A DNA stretch of 64,000 bases. Source: Nitrosopolaris sp035691865. GTDB taxonomy: Archaea; Thermoproteota; Nitrososphaeria; Nitrososphaerales; Nitrososphaeraceae. The translations under genes and the position numbers were made by a program. The DNA is taken from NCBI GenBank assembly GCA_035691865.1, contig DASSIM010000148.1:9457-73456 (forward strand), read 5' to 3'. Shown piece by piece: positions 1-9,682 of this stretch (its first letter is position 1; each line of letters begins with the position of its first letter). The notes below the pieces were generated by a model that saw only the letters and a program-made list of their open reading frames with translations, ran no database searches and was not told the DNA's origin.

Positions 1-647
1 TGTTCAATTGTATCGAGGCTCAACTCTTTTTCATTTAATCTGATCTCTTGAGGTTCTTTCATGTAGTCTTGCGCAAGTTTGAAAATCTCTGGAGGCATGG
101 TCGCAGAAAAAAGACACGTCTGCCTATCTTTACATACATAAAACAAGATGAACTTTATATCATCGATGAAGCCCATGTCCAACATCCTGTCGGCTTCGTC
201 AAGCACTACAAACCTGACAGCATCTAGCTGGATTGAACCGCGCTTTAGGTGGTCAATCAACCTGCCAGGAGTTGCAACTACAATTTGGACTCCCCTCTTT
301 AATCGATCCAGTTGTAGGTTTATGCTCTGTCCGCCGTATATGGATGCTGCTTTGATATTGATATATTTTGCAAACTTATTGATTTCAGTGGTTATCTGAA
401 CTGCTAACTCTCTTGTCGGTGCCACTATCAGGGCTTGTACAGGCCCGTTGCGCTTTAATATGCTTAATATTGGTAAAGAGAAAGCCGCTGTCTTACCTGT
501 TCCTGTGTGTGCCTGGCCTATCACATCGATACCTTTTAAAATAAATGGTATAGCTATTTCTTGAATAGGAAACGGCATATCAAATCCATTTTCCTCGAGA
601 GCTCTAACTATCTCCGTACTCATTCCTAACTCTTTGAAAGTTTTCAA
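1..647 (-). CDS. DEAD-box ATP-dependent RNA helicase, N-terminal part (truncated by window edge)
   Basis: The reverse strand reads through a helicase core domain that runs off the left edge. Visible in order: Q motif FPIQE, Walker A AHTGTGKT, motif Ia PTREL, a GG pair, motif Ib TPGRLIDH and motif II DEAD. These identify a superfamily 2 DEAD-box helicase that remodels RNA using ATP. I chose the TTG start at 647 because it gives MKTFKELGMS, the usual family opening, with a GAGAGGAG ribosome binding site just upstream. An ATG at 623 is the alternative. Which cellular RNA it serves (ribosome assembly, mRNA decay or cold adaptation) cannot be told. Helicase domain 2 lies outside the window. Confidence 0.93.
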   Translation of the reverse strand, partial: MKTFKELGMSTEIVRALEENGFDMPFPIQEIAIPFILKGIDVIGQAHTGTGKTAAFSLPILSILKRNGPVQALIVAPTRELAVQITTEINKFAKYINIKAASIYGGQSINLQLDRLKRGVQIVVATPGRLIDHLKRGSIQLDAVRFVVLDEADRMLDMGFIDDIKFILFYVCKDRQTCLFSATMPPEIFKLAQDYMKEPQEIRLNEKELSLDTIE

Positions 648-1138
648 TTTCTCCTCTCACATATGTTATTACAAAAGTCACGGACGAGAAGCATTTTCTA
701 ATTACTTAACAGATTCGCCGTATGTCTCTTGCTCGCATTTCGAATAAAAAACACAAATATAAGGTATACGGCGATAAATCATTTATCGAGCTATCGTACC
801 CAAACTAATTCATGACCTTCAACCCCGGGTCTATTATCTGATTGCATATACCATAATGTTCCAGGGTTAAAACATAACAGAAGGCCAATGGTGTATTTTT
901 AAGTTTCCTTCGGAATAGCCAACTCGTAAGCGTACAAGACAGTCAAATACAATATTTATAGCAATAAAAAGACGAAAATTTTTTTCTTTCATAAAAACTC
1001 TTCCCCAAAAAAACCGTTATACCGGTTTTGGTTGTTTTGGATATGTTCTGTGAGCTATCCATGTGCAGAATTCGTAAAATAGCTTTGCAGATACGAAATA
1101 CTAATACGATTGATTTGTCTTAGAGGTTGTATATCTAA
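648..1138. other. Intergenic region with two inverted repeats
   Basis: No convincing gene. It separates divergent genes and should hold both promoters. A near-perfect palindrome, CGATAAAT-C-ATTTATCG, lies at 772-788 and could be a dimeric operator. A second inverted repeat (AAAACCG / CGGTTTT) is at 1010-1029, followed by T-rich sequence. Confidence 0.4.
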
Positions 1139-1996
1139 ATGATGATTGAAGGCGACGATTTATCTGAGAAAAAATTGCGTGGCTCTGGCGGCCACGTTTT
1201 TGCGAAAGTGACTGACGAGGAACAAAGGAAGGGCAACCTTGGAGGTCCTGATCTGTTTCTTGCAGGAGTAGGTAGACTGAACGAGGATAGGTTTTCAAAA
1301 TATTATTGTAACAAATGTGAAAAAGAATTTCAAGGGTCTCCAACGATTAATTATGAAAAACCTAATGAAGCCCTGGGTGAAGGAGTCACATTGATTGAAA
1401 CAGGGGAGTACAGATGCACGGGATGCAACAATACGATAGCTCAATACCGAAAATTCAATTCTCCTGAAGAACCAACCGATGCGTCAGCTACAATTAAACG
1501 GTTACAAGCATCTGGTTCTGAGAATGGAAGAAAGAACACAACTGATTTCATTCAAGAATCAATGAGCGTGATTGATACTAATACTCGCCACGCACCAATA
1601 GCAGCAGGCGCAGAGGCAACCGTTACGACCAAAGCAACAACAGATGTCTCACATGAGGGGTTCATTTCAATTCAATCTTTAGTTGGGATGACTGCATACG
1701 ATAGCGAAGCTATGTTAGTGGGCAGGGTTTTAGAAATTGGACTACGAAAGTCGTCAAAAGGAAACATGGACATTAGTATAAAAATCTCCAAGCAGGAGGC
1801 TGGCCACGAGAATTTTGAGACTGTGGTGACAGAAGAAGTTTTGTGGAAGAATATTTCGAAAATTGGAGACATCGTGCTCCTTGCTGAAAGAATGCGCACT
1901 TCTGCCACAAATAGTCCCTCCAAATGTGCATCATGTGGCTACCAGAGCGATGTGGGAGCATTTTTTTGTGAAGAATGCGGAAAGAAGTTGGATTAG
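1139..1996 (+). CDS. Zinc-ribbon protein with central PRC-barrel-like region
   Basis: 285 aa. Four cysteines near residues 57, 60, 93 and 96 form an N-terminal zinc ribbon. A second ribbon at the extreme C terminus uses C263, C266, C277 and C280 (CASC...CEEC). Between them, residues about 175-250 (from SLVGMTAYDSEAMLVGRVLEIG) resemble a PRC-barrel, a small beta-domain used in RNA processing and regulatory proteins. The ~75 residues linking ribbon 1 to the PRC-like region are polar and probably disordered. Start is ATG 1139; a second ATG follows directly. The stop overlaps the stop of the convergent acyl-CoA synthetase gene by 4 nt. Function is unknown; nucleic-acid or protein binding is inferred from the ribbons. 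Confidence 0.75.
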   Translation: MMIEGDDLSEKKLRGSGGHVFAKVTDEEQRKGNLGGPDLFLAGVGRLNEDRFSKYYCNKCEKEFQGSPTINYEKPNEALGEGVTLIETGEYRCTGCNNTIAQYRKFNSPEEPTDASATIKRLQASGSENGRKNTTDFIQESMSVIDTNTRHAPIAAGAEATVTTKATTDVSHEGFISIQSLVGMTAYDSEAMLVGRVLEIGLRKSSKGNMDISIKISKQEAGHENFETVVTEEVLWKNISKIGDIVLLAERMRTSATNSPSKCASCGYQSDVGAFFCEECGKKLD

Positions 1997-4122
1997 CTCC
2001 TTAGGCTTATTCTGACATCTACTGTCCGTACTCCTTTGCCTTCTTCTAAAACCAGCAACGGATTTATATCAAATTCTTCAATTTGAGGAAAATCAGTCAC
2101 CAGTTGAGAAAGGCGATGGAGGCTATCTACTAGGGCTCCAAGATCCGAGGGTTTTTCCCCCCTGACACCCTTCAATAGGTTAAGTGTTTTTATCGAGTGA
2201 ACCATTCGAATGGCCTCGTTCTCATCTATAGGAGCCAGTCTAAAGACAACATCTCTAAGAATTTCTACATAAATTCCACCAAGCCCGAACATCACAAGGG
2301 GACCAAATATTGGATCCTGCTTGGCACCAAGGATTATTTCTTTGCCAGATCTTATCATCTCCTGAACTAGTACCCCTTTAACGTTCGCGTCTGGTTTGTA
2401 CACCTTCACATTCTGCAATATAGTATTAAACGCTGTACGCACTTGTTCATCATTTGCAAGCCCAACTTTGACCCCTCCTGCGTCAGATTTGTGAATAACG
2501 TCCTCAGATGAGATCTTCATTACGACAGGATAGCCGATTCTGTTGGCGGCATCTATACAGCGCTGTGCGCTATCCGCGAGAATGGTTTTTGGGGTAGTGA
2601 AACCATAGGCTGCCAAGACTTCATATCCTTCCTCTTCAACCAAGTATTTTCTTCCAGAGTTCCGCATATTATCAAAAAGTGACATTATTTTTTTCTTATC
2701 TGCGTTGAATACCTTTGGTCTACTGACGGGTGTCTTTAACCAATCCCTGAAGCGATACATTCCTTCAAGAGTTTTGATAGCAGATTCAGCGTACATGAAG
2801 TGTGGAATCCCCCCTTCGGATAGAATTTCCTTATTTTTAGTACCCTCTGCAAGCCCCATTAATGCAGCAAGCATTGTCTTCCCACTACCCTTTGATGTCT
2901 TAACGATTATTCTAGCCAGATCGTCATAATCCAAAGTTGCGGAAGGTGTACACATTGTAACTATCGATCCGACACTGGGATTTGATATTACCTCAACTAG
3001 GACTTTTTCAAACCGATTAAAGTCGGCATCTCCCACTATATCTATTGGATTTCTAGCCGACCCATGTGGCGGTATGACCTTAGCAATTGCTTCTCTCGAT
3101 GATGATATATCTGCCATGTCCAAACTGTACTTTGAACAGGCATCAGTAGAGATGATGGCAGGTCCACCAGCATTAGAAACTATTACGACTCCGCCTTGCT
3201 CGGGAGGCGTGGGCTGCTCTGAAAATGCAGTGGAAAGCTCAAAAAGCTCTTGCATGGTATCTACTCGAATTACGCGAGATTGAGCAAAAAGGGCATCATA
3301 AATTTCATCAGGGCCCATAAGTGCACCGGTATGGGAGATCGCGGCTTTTGCCCCTTCAGGAGTTCGACCCGCTTTCAACACTATGATCGGTTTCTTGTGT
3401 TCCATTGTGATTCTTTTTGCAATTTCCATAAATCGCCTTCCGTCATGGATGTCTTCAAGATACATCACGATAACTTTGGTGTCGGCATCGTCAGCTAGCA
3501 ACTCGAGAATATCATTTTCATCCATATCCACTTTGTTTCCCATACTTATCACTTTTGAGAAGCCGATTCCTTGTTCTATCGCGTCTTCCACTGTCGCTGC
3601 ACAAATTGCGCCACTCTGAGATACGAGCGCTATTCCACCATGCTTCGGGGTAATTTTCAAAAATGTTAGATTCATGATATTGCTTTCAGATAAACTCATA
3701 ATCCCGAGACAATTTGGCCCTATTATTCGAGTTCCATATGTTTTCGCAAGTGACCCAATATCTTTTTCTAACCTTGCACCGTGTTCGTCAACTTCCTTAA
3801 ATCCAGCAGTCACAATAATTGCTCCTTTAATCTTTTTTTTGCCTATATCTTCCATTACAGCAGGCACAATTCTGTTAGGAGTTGCAACCACCGCGAGATC
3901 TATATCCTCTGGCACCTCAAGGACAGATTTGTAAGCCTGGATGCCTAATACAGTACTACTGGAAGGATTGATCGGATAGATTTTTCCTTTGTATCCGTTC
4001 AATATGTTGGAAAATATAGCATTCCCGACTCCTGACTTCTCAGAGGCTCCGATAACAGCGATGGATTGCGGAGAAAGAAATACCCGCTTCTCATCCCTAG
4101 TCAATGACGACGACGAACCCAT
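1993..4122 (-). CDS. ADP-forming acyl-CoA synthetase (acetate-CoA ligase family; candidate HP/HB-cycle synthetase)
   Basis: 709 aa, single-chain fused alpha-beta form. Residues ~10-110 are a CoA-binding Rossmann domain (SIAVIGASEKSGVGNAIF). The succinyl-CoA-ligase-like region follows with the phospho-histidine at about H264 (ISHTGALMG). A C-terminal ATP-grasp domain spans ~480-705 (MKISSEDVIHKSDAGGV). The reaction is acyl-CoA + ADP + Pi to acid + CoA + ATP, reversible. In Nitrosopumilus maritimus, enzymes of this family make 3-hydroxypropionyl-CoA and 4-hydroxybutyryl-CoA in carbon fixation, so that role is likely here, but substrate cannot be read from sequence. ATG start at 4122; no upstream operon partner on this strand. 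Confidence 0.9.
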   Translation of the reverse strand: MGSSSSLTRDEKRVFLSPQSIAVIGASEKSGVGNAIFSNILNGYKGKIYPINPSSSTVLGIQAYKSVLEVPEDIDLAVVATPNRIVPAVMEDIGKKKIKGAIIVTAGFKEVDEHGARLEKDIGSLAKTYGTRIIGPNCLGIMSLSESNIMNLTFLKITPKHGGIALVSQSGAICAATVEDAIEQGIGFSKVISMGNKVDMDENDILELLADDADTKVIVMYLEDIHDGRRFMEIAKRITMEHKKPIIVLKAGRTPEGAKAAISHTGALMGPDEIYDALFAQSRVIRVDTMQELFELSTAFSEQPTPPEQGGVVIVSNAGGPAIISTDACSKYSLDMADISSSREAIAKVIPPHGSARNPIDIVGDADFNRFEKVLVEVISNPSVGSIVTMCTPSATLDYDDLARIIVKTSKGSGKTMLAALMGLAEGTKNKEILSEGGIPHFMYAESAIKTLEGMYRFRDWLKTPVSRPKVFNADKKKIMSLFDNMRNSGRKYLVEEEGYEVLAAYGFTTPKTILADSAQRCIDAANRIGYPVVMKISSEDVIHKSDAGGVKVGLANDEQVRTAFNTILQNVKVYKPDANVKGVLVQEMIRSGKEIILGAKQDPIFGPLVMFGLGGIYVEILRDVVFRLAPIDENEAIRMVHSIKTLNLLKGVRGEKPSDLGALVDSLHRLSQLVTDFPQIEEFDINPLLVLEEGKGVRTVDVRISLRS

Positions 4123-4260
4123 ATAAAAAATAGAAAAAAGACATGATGGTTATAAATGCATGTTGTTCTATTAGGCCTAGTTGTCTAGAATAACAATATA
4201 GATGGTTAGAAATAAACGAACTAGAAAGCATTTAACTTGATTTTGTAAAGCTGCAGGTTA

Positions 4261-5652
4261 TTGAACGAGAGCGTTAATGCCGCGGTGGACTCTGAAATGA
4301 GAGGCCTCATTTCTGACCTTCAAATCTTAATAAGACAGCCCAGTATTTCAGCAAAAAAGCAGGGCTTGGCTGAATGTGCTAACCTGGTATCCCAGATTAT
4401 GGTCAAAGCAGGAATAAAATCGGAAGTGTTGTATCTCTGTCATCATGACTCAATTCGGAATCAAGAGGCTATCCCTCCGATAGTTTACGGCGAAGCTAAA
4501 TCGAAGATGAACCCAGGATCGAAAACACTTTTGTTTTACAACCATTATGATGTCCAACCAGAAGAGCCTGTAGAACTCTGGGATACAGACCCGTTTAGTG
4601 GTAAGGTGGAGGGTAATTATATCTATGGGCGAGGCTCTGCCGACGATAAAGGTGAGCTAATAACCCGTATTAAGGCTGTAGAGTATTTTCTAAAAAAAAC
4701 AGGTGATGTTCCCTGTAATATAAAATTCATAGTAGAAGGTGAAGAGGAAATTGGCAGCGTGAACCTAGAAAAGTACCTTTCCAAATACAGACAGAAACTC
4801 GCAGCCGACGGAGTAATTTGGGAATTCGGATATGTTGACGAAAAGAATAAACCATTGATAAGCCTTGGGATGAAAGGGCTTCTTTATGTGGAGCTAGTCG
4901 CAAAGGGACCATCACAAGATGTTCATTCCAGCTTGGCAGTATTGATTGAAAATCCTGCATGGCGTTTGGTCCAAGCGTTAAACAGCATTAGGAGCAAGGA
5001 TGGAAGGATTTTGATCAAGGACTGGTACGAAGAGATAAGGGAATTTACCTCGGAAGAATTGGATAGTATTTCCCGAGAGCCGTTTGATGCACAGGAATTC
5101 AAAAAGCAGCATGCTGTCGACAAATTCGTAAATGATGCACAAGAAATTGAAGTAAGAAAGGCATTAGTGGGTATGCCAACATGCAATATTTCTGGCCTTG
5201 TAGCAGGGTATGTCGGTCAAGGCGCGAAAACCGTTCTTCCGTCGACTGCTAAGGCTAAGATTGATTTTAGGTTGGTCCCAGATATGGACCCCACAAGACA
5301 ATTCCAGCGACTGATTACTCATTTAGAAAATCACGGGTTTCATCCTGATATCGATATAAAATTAATCCATGGAGAATGGGCATCTAGAACACCTATCAAT
5401 CAACCTTTTGTAAAACTGGTAGAAGATTCCGCGAAGGAAACTTTTGGAACAGAACCTGTTATTAGCGTCTCATCTTCCGGAACTGGACCTATGCATTCGT
5501 TTGTTAAACTACTAGGTGCTCCATGTGTCTCCGTGGGAAGTACCTTTATTTATGCTCGAATCCATTCACCGAATGAATTTGCGAGGGTTGATCTACTTAA
5601 CAAGGCAACTAAATGCATTGCCGCCATCATAGAAAAGTTCGGCAAACACTGA
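4261..5652 (+). CDS. M20-family zinc dipeptidase/deacylase
   Basis: 463 aa with TTG start at 4261. The metal-binding pattern of the M20 clan is intact: H95-x-D97 in FYNHYDVQP, the bridging aspartate region GRGSADDKGE (about 123-132), and the catalytic/metal glutamates EGEEEIGS (about 159-166). An inserted dimerisation domain and a late His (ARIHSPNEF) complete the fold. Members cleave dipeptides or deacylate N-acyl amino acids in the cytosol. It is divergent from the acyl-CoA synthetase, with ~140 bp between starts. The TTG start lies 9 residues before the first conserved helix; no strong RBS is seen. Exact substrate unknown. Confidence 0.88.
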   Translation: MNESVNAAVDSEMRGLISDLQILIRQPSISAKKQGLAECANLVSQIMVKAGIKSEVLYLCHHDSIRNQEAIPPIVYGEAKSKMNPGSKTLLFYNHYDVQPEEPVELWDTDPFSGKVEGNYIYGRGSADDKGELITRIKAVEYFLKKTGDVPCNIKFIVEGEEEIGSVNLEKYLSKYRQKLAADGVIWEFGYVDEKNKPLISLGMKGLLYVELVAKGPSQDVHSSLAVLIENPAWRLVQALNSIRSKDGRILIKDWYEEIREFTSEELDSISREPFDAQEFKKQHAVDKFVNDAQEIEVRKALVGMPTCNISGLVAGYVGQGAKTVLPSTAKAKIDFRLVPDMDPTRQFQRLITHLENHGFHPDIDIKLIHGEWASRTPINQPFVKLVEDSAKETFGTEPVISVSSSGTGPMHSFVKLLGAPCVSVGSTFIYARIHSPNEFARVDLLNKATKCIAAIIEKFGKH

Positions 5653-6445
5653 TAGGCAGCTAACTATTTGTACGACATCAGAACAATACAGCGGAATTGA
5701 CATAATGGGGTATTGGATAAATGAGAAGAGCCTATCTTTTTAAGGATAATAATCCGCAGGAAACTGAGAGGCATAATAGATGGCACAAATTTCCCATTTT
5801 TATGCAAGAAAGAATTGAATAAAATTACTATGAAGTCAGTCGCATAGAAATAGAAATAGTCAAATCAACCGGAGTATTAACATACACAAGCTATCGCATC
5901 TTTCAGGTGCGGAATATAGAAATTCCACTTGATAATTGAACTCCCCATTGATTGGAGAATCCTCTGAATCTCTTGAGCGTAGGAAGGACAAGAAACGAAA
6001 TGACAATTAAAATTTGTCAGGCAACTTAACAATTTAGTTTTATTATATTAAATGCCTCCTTTACAATAATGATAAACTGAATAATGAAAAAACGGCGGGA
6101 TAAAGTAAACACGCATAGACACTAGAGTAGGTTCAATCCAGCGGATGAGCATTTCACGAGAGACCTTGTGACAATAAATATAGACCTAAATAGGCCCCAG
6201 GCTACAGATTTAATCCGAAAGGATCCAGATTTTTACATCGTGGGCATCTACAAAATAAAATAAGAGACAAGAATGTTTTCAGTCTTCTGAAGCTACGAGC
6301 ATAAATATAAGGGGTGCGCAATAGATTGAAGATATTTATAACTTCAACATGCTTACAAACTCCTCCCCGCTGAATCCGTCGCGATATAGCACACGACTTG
6401 AAAACTTAATTATGACATTAATTGCTATCATAATAGATACTGCGG
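5653..6445. other. Long intergenic region upstream of glutamine synthetase
   Basis: About 790 bp without a supportable gene. A small hairpin (CGCATC-TTTCA-GGTGCG) lies near 5892-5910. A TGACAA...TTGTCA inverted repeat lies near 6000-6020. AT-rich blocks after 6300, including CTTAATTATGAC near 6410, are plausible box A sites for glnA. No tRNA found. Confidence 0.4.
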
Positions 6446-7912
6446 TTGCCATATAAAGTAATTGACGGCAAAATTGAACCTATGACGTTTACATCCGAAG
6501 AGGTTATGCAAAAACTAAAGAATGAGAGGATCAAGTTTCTTGATTTGCAGTTTACCGGCCTTACCGGAAGATTCCACCATACAACCATGGCATCTAATAT
6601 GTTTCACAAAGAAGACTTCGAGGATGGTCTTCCAAAACTCGACGGCTCTTCGATCCGTGGTTTTACAGAGATCCATGAATCAGATCTAATTCTTAGGCCT
6701 GATCCATCGACATACGCCACCATTCCATGGATTGAAAAGGATTCCACAGCAAGGCTAATTTGTGATATCCTAACCGGCGGTTCGGAAAGAAATCCGTTTC
6801 CCCGCGACCCTAGGGGGATCGCAACCAAGGCGGCCAAATATGTTCGAGAAAGAGGCTATGAGTCGTCTTTTTGGGGGCCGGAAGTCGAATTTTTTGTCTT
6901 CGATAAACTCGAGGTTAACACTATGACACCTTATCACGGCCAGAGCTATAACATAACTTCGAGAGAAGCGCCGTGGTCCACCGAGGGCGTAGGATATGTT
7001 TTGAGACTTAAAGAAGGATATCTTCCAAGTGCACCTGGTGACACACTGATGGATTATCGAAATGAATGTGTAGACGTTCTGAGTAACGATTTTGGTATCA
7101 TTTGTGATACTCATCATCACGAAGTCGCAACTGCAGGTCAATGCGAAATTGATATTCGGTACGACACACTTGTGAATGCAGCCGATTCTGTTCAAAGTTA
7201 CAAGTATATCGTTAAAAATATCGCTAAAAAATATAACATGATTGCTACGATGATGCCTAAGCCTATTGCACTTGATAACGGTTCAGGCATGCATGTTAAT
7301 GTTAGCCTTTGGGACAAACAGAAAAATCTCTTTTTTGATGATAGAGACGAATATGCGGAAATGTCAGAAACTGCTCGTTATTTTGGCGGAGGGATCATAG
7401 ACCATGCACCTGCATTGGCTGCAATCGTCGCACCGACTACCAACTCATACAGAAGGCTGGTACCTGGATATGAAGCGCCTGTATATATTGCGTGGAGTAG
7501 GGGTAATAGATCAGCAATTATCAGGATCCCAGCTCATTACAAAGGCAGAAAATTTGCCTCGATGAAAAGAATCGAGTTCAGGGCTCCAGACCCCTCCTGC
7601 AATCCTTATTTTGCATTCTCAGCAATGGTTGCTGCTGGACTAGACGGTATCCTGAAGAAGAAACCGTTGGGCAATGCTGTTGATGAAGATATTTTTAAAA
7701 TGACCCCACAGAGACGTAGGGAACTTGGGGTTAAGCAGTTGCCTGCAAGTTTAAGAGAAGCATATGAGGCGCTAGAGAGTGATAGAACTTTCCTGAAACC
7801 TATTTTTGGTGACGACGCCATCGATAGCATAATTGAACATGAAGTAAAGGAACACAATGAAGTAGCAGTGAGACCGCATCCTCACGAATTCTCTATGTAC
7901 GCCGATGTGTGA
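6446..7912 (+). CDS. glnA: Glutamine synthetase, type I
   Basis: 488 aa. Makes glutamine from glutamate, ammonia and ATP in the cytosol, the entry point for ammonia assimilation. The N-terminal beta-grasp domain (to ~110) contains FLDLQFTGLTGRFHH. Catalytic signatures follow: WGPEVEFFVFD, the glutamate-binding DNGSGMHVNVSLW, and the ATP-region PTTNSYRRLVPGYEAP followed by WSRGNRSA. The TTG start at 6446 gives MPYKVIDGKIEP; ATG 6482 would remove 12 residues. The NLY/adenylylation motif of bacterial GSI-beta is not evident, so control is probably allosteric or transcriptional. An Lrp/AsnC gene follows convergently, ~570 bp away, which hints at, but does not show, nitrogen regulation. Confidence 0.97.
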   Translation: MPYKVIDGKIEPMTFTSEEVMQKLKNERIKFLDLQFTGLTGRFHHTTMASNMFHKEDFEDGLPKLDGSSIRGFTEIHESDLILRPDPSTYATIPWIEKDSTARLICDILTGGSERNPFPRDPRGIATKAAKYVRERGYESSFWGPEVEFFVFDKLEVNTMTPYHGQSYNITSREAPWSTEGVGYVLRLKEGYLPSAPGDTLMDYRNECVDVLSNDFGIICDTHHHEVATAGQCEIDIRYDTLVNAADSVQSYKYIVKNIAKKYNMIATMMPKPIALDNGSGMHVNVSLWDKQKNLFFDDRDEYAEMSETARYFGGGIIDHAPALAAIVAPTTNSYRRLVPGYEAPVYIAWSRGNRSAIIRIPAHYKGRKFASMKRIEFRAPDPSCNPYFAFSAMVAAGLDGILKKKPLGNAVDEDIFKMTPQRRRELGVKQLPASLREAYEALESDRTFLKPIFGDDAIDSIIEHEVKEHNEVAVRPHPHEFSMYADV

Positions 7913-8485
7913 TAGATCATTACATCGATGAAGCTCTGAAATCAACATTCTTTGGAGCAGTGGTTCAGTTGGTCGAGCTTCCTTCCTGTTTCTTCCGAGG
8001 GTTAATCTTAATACGCTAATATCGCCTCTGCCATTAGAATTCTTAGATGCAACATCTTGCGAATATTGTATTATTGTCCACTTCGATATAATTTACATGA
8101 TCGTTGTTCAAGTCATATTCCGAAAACCCAATAGTATTCCTATATCTCGCATCGAGTCACAATGTGTTACACTTCTATCCTTCATTACAATTCCAAGATT
8201 TTTGTAAAGTATTAATATAAGTATTTGGTCATGACTTTTTCCGCCCGGGCAAGGAATGAAAAGATGCATAAAATATTAGTATGCCAGAATCAGTGATCGA
8301 AAACCCAATCAGCAGAGAACAGGTAATGCATTATTCAGGACGTAGTGCTAGTCCGTAATTTGGAAGACTCACGATACCATTGGTACATGTTCGCTATCGG
8401 TGTATTTGTGCGAATAGCTATTATAGTACATGTGCACACATGAAATTGATTATTAGAAATTTGCTTTAGATGTAGTTCTTGTTAT
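7913..8485. other. Intergenic region between glnA and lrp-like gene
   Basis: Mostly AT-rich and non-coding, apart from the frameshifted small membrane-protein remnant at 8281-8443 listed separately. No RNA gene recognised. Confidence 0.4.
8281..8443 (+). pseudogene. Frameshifted remnant of a small membrane protein
   Basis: ATG at 8281 opens MPESVIENPISREQV, then reaches a stop near 8356. Reading continues in the +1 frame from about 8345 as VLVRNLEDSRYHWYMF followed by a hydrophobic stretch, ending at TGA 8441-8443. Total length is 163 bp, one base off a multiple of three, as expected from a single indel. A box A-like AT block (ATAAAATATT) precedes the ATG. The parent family is not recognised. 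Sequencing error is an alternative to true decay. Confidence 0.4.
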
Positions 8486-9001
8486 TTACCGAAGCGTAGC
8501 TCGTTCTGCAGACTCTGCTTTGGTAGCAATGTCCTTTTTCAGGGAGACTATTTGTTCTTCTTTCCTAGATTTCAATACAGGCATCAATTCAGTTTCTAGA
8601 ATGTTCGGTAAAGTGCGAATTTTATTTTCAACAATATCTCTCATCTGTTCTAAGTTCTTGGCACGGATCTTTAATATGAGGTCGAAGGTGCCATGCATTT
8701 CATGAACCTCTAAAACTTCATCTACGAAACAGAGGTCAGCAATTACGCTTTCTACAAAACCCGGATCTGTGTTGACACCCATGAATGCCAGATGATCGTA
8801 TCCAAGTCTATCATTATCAACAGACAACGTGAACTTATTGATTATTCCTGCATCAACCATCCTGCGGACCCTTATGTGTACAGTCGCATCGGATACGCCT
8901 ATTTGTTTTGCAATTTCTACGAATGGTGTTGATGAATCCTCACCTAACTTGTCCAAAATTTTGAGATTTACATCATCCAATAACTCGTAGTCGAATTGCA
9001 A
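8486..9001 (-). CDS. Lrp/AsnC-family transcriptional regulator
   Basis: 171 aa with TTG start at 9001. Residues ~8-60 form the AsnC-type helix-turn-helix (LKILDKLGEDSSTPFVEIAK ... VSDATVHIRVRRM). The ~70-145 segment is the RAM effector/oligomerisation domain (beta-alpha-beta-beta-alpha-beta). The charged tail is typical of archaeal members. These regulators bind amino acids and act as octamers or dimers on promoters. The gene is convergent with glnA and monocistronic. Targets cannot be deduced. Confidence 0.92.
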   Translation of the reverse strand: MQFDYELLDDVNLKILDKLGEDSSTPFVEIAKQIGVSDATVHIRVRRMVDAGIINKFTLSVDNDRLGYDHLAFMGVNTDPGFVESVIADLCFVDEVLEVHEMHGTFDLILKIRAKNLEQMRDIVENKIRTLPNILETELMPVLKSRKEEQIVSLKKDIATKAESAERATLR

Positions 9002-9183
9002 GTCATTAAAACTACGTCATCACCTGTTATATACTTTTATTGCATGTATTTAGAGGCGGATTTGGACGAAAGCCAGAGCAGAATAGGAACATACTATACA
9101 TTGGCTAACAACGTGATTATTCTATCATACATTAATTTAAATATCCTTTTTTGGTAATAGAAGATTGAGAGGGACTCGCCCTA

Positions 9184-9507
9184 ATGAAACCCAATAATTT
9201 TGCCATGAAAGACTGGCATTTAGAACATGTTGAAAAGATTATCATCCGTAATATCAAAGGCATATCTCCCGATGCGTCATCCTTTGAAAAGCGTAATTTC
9301 AAAAAATACAGTACTATTTCGAGCTGCGCAAAGCAGATAGAATACGATATCAAACATGGTGTGACAATCGAAGAGGTTCTGGCGGTCATGCAAAAAATCA
9401 GATACGACAAATCTTTTTCCGAGTTACGCGAGAATCCTGAAACAGTACAACGATTAGACGAGTTGGAAAGGCACGTTTCTGCTCCAAAAAGAGTCGCTTC
9501 TTGGTAG
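9184..9507 (+). CDS. Hypothetical protein, 107 aa
   Basis: ATG start with GAGAGGGA about 9 nt upstream, a good RBS match. The protein is basic and mostly helical, with no signal peptide or membrane segment and no recognised motif. A hydrophobic/charged heptad-like stretch around residues 55-85 (AKQIEYDIKHGVTIEEVLA) suggests a helical bundle. It is followed at 9683 by the YdcF-like gene on the same strand, but the 175-bp gap argues against tight coupling. Codon pattern and RBS support it as real. Confidence 0.6.
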   Translation: MKPNNFAMKDWHLEHVEKIIIRNIKGISPDASSFEKRNFKKYSTISSCAKQIEYDIKHGVTIEEVLAVMQKIRYDKSFSELRENPETVQRLDELERHVSAPKRVASW

Positions 9508-9682
9508 TATTAAAAGTTCGAAATAGATATGCAGTTAATCTGTTTCTCTCAAGGGAAGAGATCTATTCCTCACTAAACATCCGCAGCTCTCGTCTATCAA
9601 CGGAATATATTTCATTTAATGCCATGTAGCATCCTTGGGTAATACATAAATGTGAAACGTTTGATGACCCGCAATAGACATA

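Noticed and set aside
6604..7195. Reverse frames inside glnA and rtcB
   Set aside because: Shadows of strongly conserved genes in the other strand.
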